Source: Oscillatoria sp. SIO1A7
Lineage (GTDB): Bacteria; Cyanobacteriota; Cyanobacteriia; Cyanobacteriales; Laspinemataceae
DNA: 64,000 bases
Assembly: GCA_010672965.1 (NCBI GenBank)
Contig: JAAHFN010000017.1
Span: 1 to 64,000, forward strand
Direction of reading: 5' to 3'
A model generated the notes under the pieces. That model worked only from the letters and a program-made list of their open reading frames with translations, did no database searches and had not been told where the DNA came from. Below, in pieces: positions 60,953 through 64,000 of the stretch (the stretch's first letter is position 1; each line of letters starts with the position of its first letter). Both the position numbers and the translations under genes were made by a program.

Positions 60953-61147
60953 CTACAATCTTATTATAAACCATTTATATATAAATTTAAACCCATCAAA
61001 AACATAAGGCTTAGCTGGCAAAGCCGGGAATCTATCGATAAAGACCCGCACTAGGGCATCGTATTGCTCCCAACTCACTCCGTCGAGGACAACGCAGGGC
61101 TCTTCTGTGGCGAGGGTTGTTGTTTGTGGTAGGACTTGAGTATTCAT
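60953..61147 (-). pseudogene. N-terminal fragment of a second Uma2-family protein
   Basis: From the ATG at 61147 the frame reads MNTQVLPQTTTLATEEPCVV followed by LDGVSWEQYDALVRVFIDRFPALP, the usual Uma2 start. It then ends after about 64 residues with a hydrophobic YKWFIIRL tail that is not family sequence. The nuclease core is missing. Confidence 0.72.
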
Positions 61148-61503
61148 AATTGATTTATTTAGATTTAGAGAGCGATCGCTATCCAAAAATAAAATAGTCG
61201 TCGATTACCGAGCCATTTGCGCGATCGCCTCCCATCCAAAAATAAAATAGACCTCCATAAGCCATCCGTCCCGTCCGTTCCATCCGCTGCCATTCCATCC
61301 GTTCCATCCCTTACCCATCCGCTGCCGCCTCCGGCCTCTGTCCCTGAATATACCTCCTGACCCCTTCCCTAACTCACTTCAGCCCTCGAAATCACGTCTA
61401 CTTACTTAGGCATTCCAATTTCAATCCACCGTCGGAATAGTCTGGTCATATCTTGCGTCCAGCGCTTCGATTTCACCTGGCTCAAGTTCGAGAAAATGAT
61501 AGT

Positions 61504-61635
61504 GGCTCTCCTGGATCTATGGGGATCTATGGTGGAAAAGTTACCAAAGATACCAAACAACTGAGATGGGGGCCACAAAAATACTGAATTATCGTTGATG
61601 CTGTGCCGTCTCTACGCCATAGATCCAAGAGAGCC
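61504..61635. repeat. Long-loop inverted repeat in a gene-free stretch
   Basis: Bases 61504-61522 (GGCTCTCCTGGATCTATGG) and 61617-61635 are inverted copies with one mismatch and a 94-base loop. They may be the ends of a small element. The gene-free stretch 61148-61751 also carries CCATCCGTTCCATCCG tandem repeats near 61260-61330. Confidence 0.65.
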
Positions 61636-61751
61636 GAAAATAACTATTGGTGGCTTCTCCGAAGTCGTTATATAGCAAGCCTAAACTCATTGTGTAATGT
61701 AGGAGCGGTGCCCCTACAAGTTTTTTACAGGAATGATTTAGACGCGCTATA

Positions 61752-63293
61752 TTAACCAAGCAATGCTTTCAAATTGATTGGCACTTTATTGAGCTGTTGG
61801 GACGCAGCTTCAAGACCTAGGTTTCCACCCTTCTTGACGGCGCTATCAAACTCATTATCCCAGCTATCCCAATTTTCAAGTCCACGCGAGTTCATCTCAA
61901 TGGCTATGGCATTGACAACGCCGCCGAAAACGGTTGTCGAAAGCGCCTCGAGCGTCGCGGCCTCAACTAGGTTGTGGACACCCTCGAAGCGATCGCGTCG
62001 CGCCATGTTGATTGCGCCTTCTGGAAAGAACTGCGAGACGATTTCGGAAAACCATGCGGCTGACTGGCACGGCGATGCAATCTTGCCAAGTGCCTTGCGT
62101 GCTTCCAACCCGAGGGAGTAGAAGTCATCGGGACGGAAGTCGTTCATTTTCAATAGGACTTCGACCCTCGATGGGATGAGCCAAATAATCCGCAGCGCCC
62201 CTCGACGCATAGCAAATTGTTTTAATTTGGGCGCAATCCAGCTTGCGACATTACGAAAATAGGCAAGGATATCGTTATAATTGTCGCCGCCTTGATCTCG
62301 CAGCCCTTTCAAGTTCAAATTGAACCAGTGATGCCAGGTAGAATCGACAACAACACGCCCTTGGTTGGCTGCAGGTTTATGACCGTCCCAGACCCCAATC
62401 AGTCCAAATTCGCGAGGGTCACAAATTGTGTATCCCCCCTTGTGTCGACCGATAACGTTGCGCCCTTGTGCGACGATTTCGACCGGAACATTGCCAGGGT
62501 ATTCGGAAGCAAACTTAGCGTTAGGAATGATGCAGTCCCCTTCGTGTGCATGGTCGGGCAGTACAGTTATCGTGCCGCGCGGCCCGCTAAGAATCTGGTG
62601 CGGGTACTTTCGGCATTGCCACCAAGGTTGCCAAAATGGATAGGCACAGTAATATTTCGGATAAATGGGCTGCGGTATTGCATCGTCTTGAGTACCACTC
62701 GGTGGGCATTGTACCGTATCGTTTCGGGTCAGATTCGTACTATCTGGCGCTTTTTCCATACCTTGAGGTATTTTACCGTCGTGCCACCATTTGCGCATGG
62801 AGCGGACGCGCTTGATTCCTGCGCAAAGCCCCAAGCCCAGATCTTCATGGTCGCCCATTGCCAGAACACCGCCGCCAGCATCCATGAAGTTATGAATGAC
62901 CTCGACTTCATCATCTGAAAGATAAGTGTTTTGCCTGTCCCCAGCTTCAACACCAAATAGCCAAAGCTCATCAAAATCGTCCAGCGAATTAGCATTGAAT
63001 CGGAAATTATCATAGCCCGCTGTTACCCCTTCGACACCATTATGCCGATGCGCTTTCGTAAATTCAAACCGAGCATAGCGAGGATGCTCGTCGTGCGAGA
63101 TATCAAAGGCATCCTGAAGCGCAACCCCAATGGAGAAACCGTAGGGGTCAGTTGAATAGGAAATGCCCCCATCGCAGACAACCAGGACCTTGACAAACTC
63201 TGGTTCCAATGTTATGCGGGGCCAGATGGGAAATTCCCACTTGAATGGGGGATTAAGCTTGGGGTTGGGAGTATCAAATCCAAAAGCTTGCAT
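61752..63293 (-). CDS. Orphan protein with ThuA/GATase-like N-terminal half, unknown
   Basis: The protein is 513 residues from an ATG at 63293 behind GGAGAG; the frame opens further upstream. Residues about 35-170 have alternating strands and helices (FVKVLVVCDGGISYSTDPYG; DELWLFGVEAG; IHNFMDAGGGVLAMGDHEDLG) that recall ThuA-like or class I amidotransferase folds. No catalytic Cys is visible at the usual place. The middle is rich in Trp, Pro, His and Cys. The C-terminal part (about 400-513) is helical. HIP1 sites are almost absent over 1.5 kb, unlike its neighbours, which suggests transfer from elsewhere. I do not recognise a family. Confidence 0.6.
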   Translation of the reverse strand: MQAFGFDTPNPKLNPPFKWEFPIWPRITLEPEFVKVLVVCDGGISYSTDPYGFSIGVALQDAFDISHDEHPRYARFEFTKAHRHNGVEGVTAGYDNFRFNANSLDDFDELWLFGVEAGDRQNTYLSDDEVEVIHNFMDAGGGVLAMGDHEDLGLGLCAGIKRVRSMRKWWHDGKIPQGMEKAPDSTNLTRNDTVQCPPSGTQDDAIPQPIYPKYYCAYPFWQPWWQCRKYPHQILSGPRGTITVLPDHAHEGDCIIPNAKFASEYPGNVPVEIVAQGRNVIGRHKGGYTICDPREFGLIGVWDGHKPAANQGRVVVDSTWHHWFNLNLKGLRDQGGDNYNDILAYFRNVASWIAPKLKQFAMRRGALRIIWLIPSRVEVLLKMNDFRPDDFYSLGLEARKALGKIASPCQSAAWFSEIVSQFFPEGAINMARRDRFEGVHNLVEAATLEALSTTVFGGVVNAIAIEMNSRGLENWDSWDNEFDSAVKKGGNLGLEAASQQLNKVPINLKALLG

Positions 63294-64000
63294 ATCTATC
63301 ACTCTCCAAAAAAACAACAATCTCGACACTATCTCGCTAAACTCCCGCCGTCGGGCTTTGGCTCCTTCTTTGGGGTCTCGCCTTCTCTGCTTATTCTTGT
63401 TTATAAGACCACTTAAGCAGTTTTACGTTAGACGATTACATTTTATCTAACTTCCCTTAGCTTCTCTTGTTTGGAACTTTTAAGGCCATGTGAGTAAAAT
63501 GTCGAATTTTAAATACCTTACTTGGCTACAGACAACGGAGAATAGGTAATTGAGCATACCGAGCCAGATATAGCGGCCCGATATGGCCATTACTTGCTTT
63601 TTCTCTTCTAGTATACGGTTTTACTGCCCCTTTTCTGACACCTCTACAGAAAAAAAATAAATGCGAGGGCCATAATGCCTTTCTTGACTACGTTATAATC
63701 CCCCCCATCTCTCCCCATCCCTCCCATCTCTCCCATCCCTCCCCATCTCTCCCCATCCCCCCCATCCCCCCCATCCCCCCCATCTCTCCCCACCTCTCCC
63801 CACACTCCCCCCAGTCGGTCCTCAATAATGTTAAGAACTTATTGAGCCGTCTATTGAGCGATTGGTAAAGAAATGTAAACAAAAAGGCGTTGTTTTTTAT
63901 CGAATTGTTTCGGATTCATTGCAAAGCCCCCACTGGGGGTACGTTTTCTGGTACAAAACCGATGTTAGTAACAAGGATAAAAAAAATAACTAGCATCTAT
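63294..64000. other. Terminal intergenic region
   Basis: It contains CCCATCTCTCCC-type tandem repeats at about 63700-63800 and otherwise AT-rich unique sequence. No open frame, RNA gene or terminator is convincing. A gene may begin beyond the window edge. Confidence 0.5.

Overview
The window is chromosomal DNA from a cyanobacterium, most likely a large-genome filamentous form rich in repeats. The evidence is the very frequent HIP1-type octamer GCGATCGC, a Flv1/Flv3 diflavin pair, the variable chain of ferredoxin-thioredoxin reductase, and several small protein families of cyanobacterial type. No rRNA, CRISPR array or phage structural gene was seen. Perhaps a quarter of the sequence is non-coding. 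It is filled with small inverted-repeat (MITE-like) families, tandem repeats and G-rich heptads, which have accumulated between genes and in places inside them.

Layout. 0.2-3.1 kb (minus): an APS kinase (cysC), then a universal-stress-type protein and an SLC13/DASS anion permease spaced as an operon. 3.9-5.2 kb: a membrane-anchored protein of unknown function. 6-14.7 kb (plus): a defence or RNA-processing block. It holds a GNAT-PIN-PUA-like fusion followed by an ASCH-domain gene, then McrB and McrC. McrB and McrC are separated by 2.6 kb that holds a promoter-driven structured RNA (6S-like by eye), MITEs and an unannotated 40-residue membrane peptide gene. 15-21.8 kb (minus): an UbiB/ABC1 kinase-like protein, a truncated TnpB, a tRNA-Ser, an RNA ligase with an N-terminal tRNA-binding-like domain, and then a compact array of eleven tRNA genes (Arg, Met/Ile, Leu, Leu, Gln, Phe, Ser, Trp, Tyr, Ser, Glu). 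Several of the array tRNAs have odd structures. 22.5-25.6 kb: small conserved genes, an HNH endonuclease and a DUF433/DUF5615 toxin-antitoxin pair. 25.9-30.1 kb: flv1 and flv3.

30.6-45.2 kb is mostly housekeeping and signalling: an SLC12-type transporter, an Hpt protein, a PAS histidine kinase, a secreted FAD oxidoreductase, a PD-(D/E)XK protein, cobA, ftrV and a PP2C phosphatase. 46.1-49.6 kb holds three tandem copies of an Rpn/DUF4351-type PD-(D/E)XK gene at an exact 1,233-bp period. The middle copy is a clean recombinant of the outer two. 49.9-51.6 kb holds an antitoxin with a nonsense-mutated RelE-like toxin and a six-unit tandem array of about 147 bp. 51.6-58.6 kb holds an MscS channel, a second SLC12-type transporter and an acidic repeat protein. 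59.3-61.2 kb holds a MntA/HepT module split by a MITE, a second HepT relic, and intact and broken Uma2 nucleases. 61.7-63.3 kb holds an orphan protein of unknown function.

Two themes stand out. First, RNA-directed functions cluster between 6 and 22 kb: a PIN nuclease fused to GNAT, ASCH, McrBC, an RNA ligase and a tRNA array. This is the best candidate for an undescribed system, possibly RNA damage, repair or replenishment, but that reading is inference. Second, every toxin of a recognisable toxin-antitoxin pair is broken while its antitoxin gene is intact.
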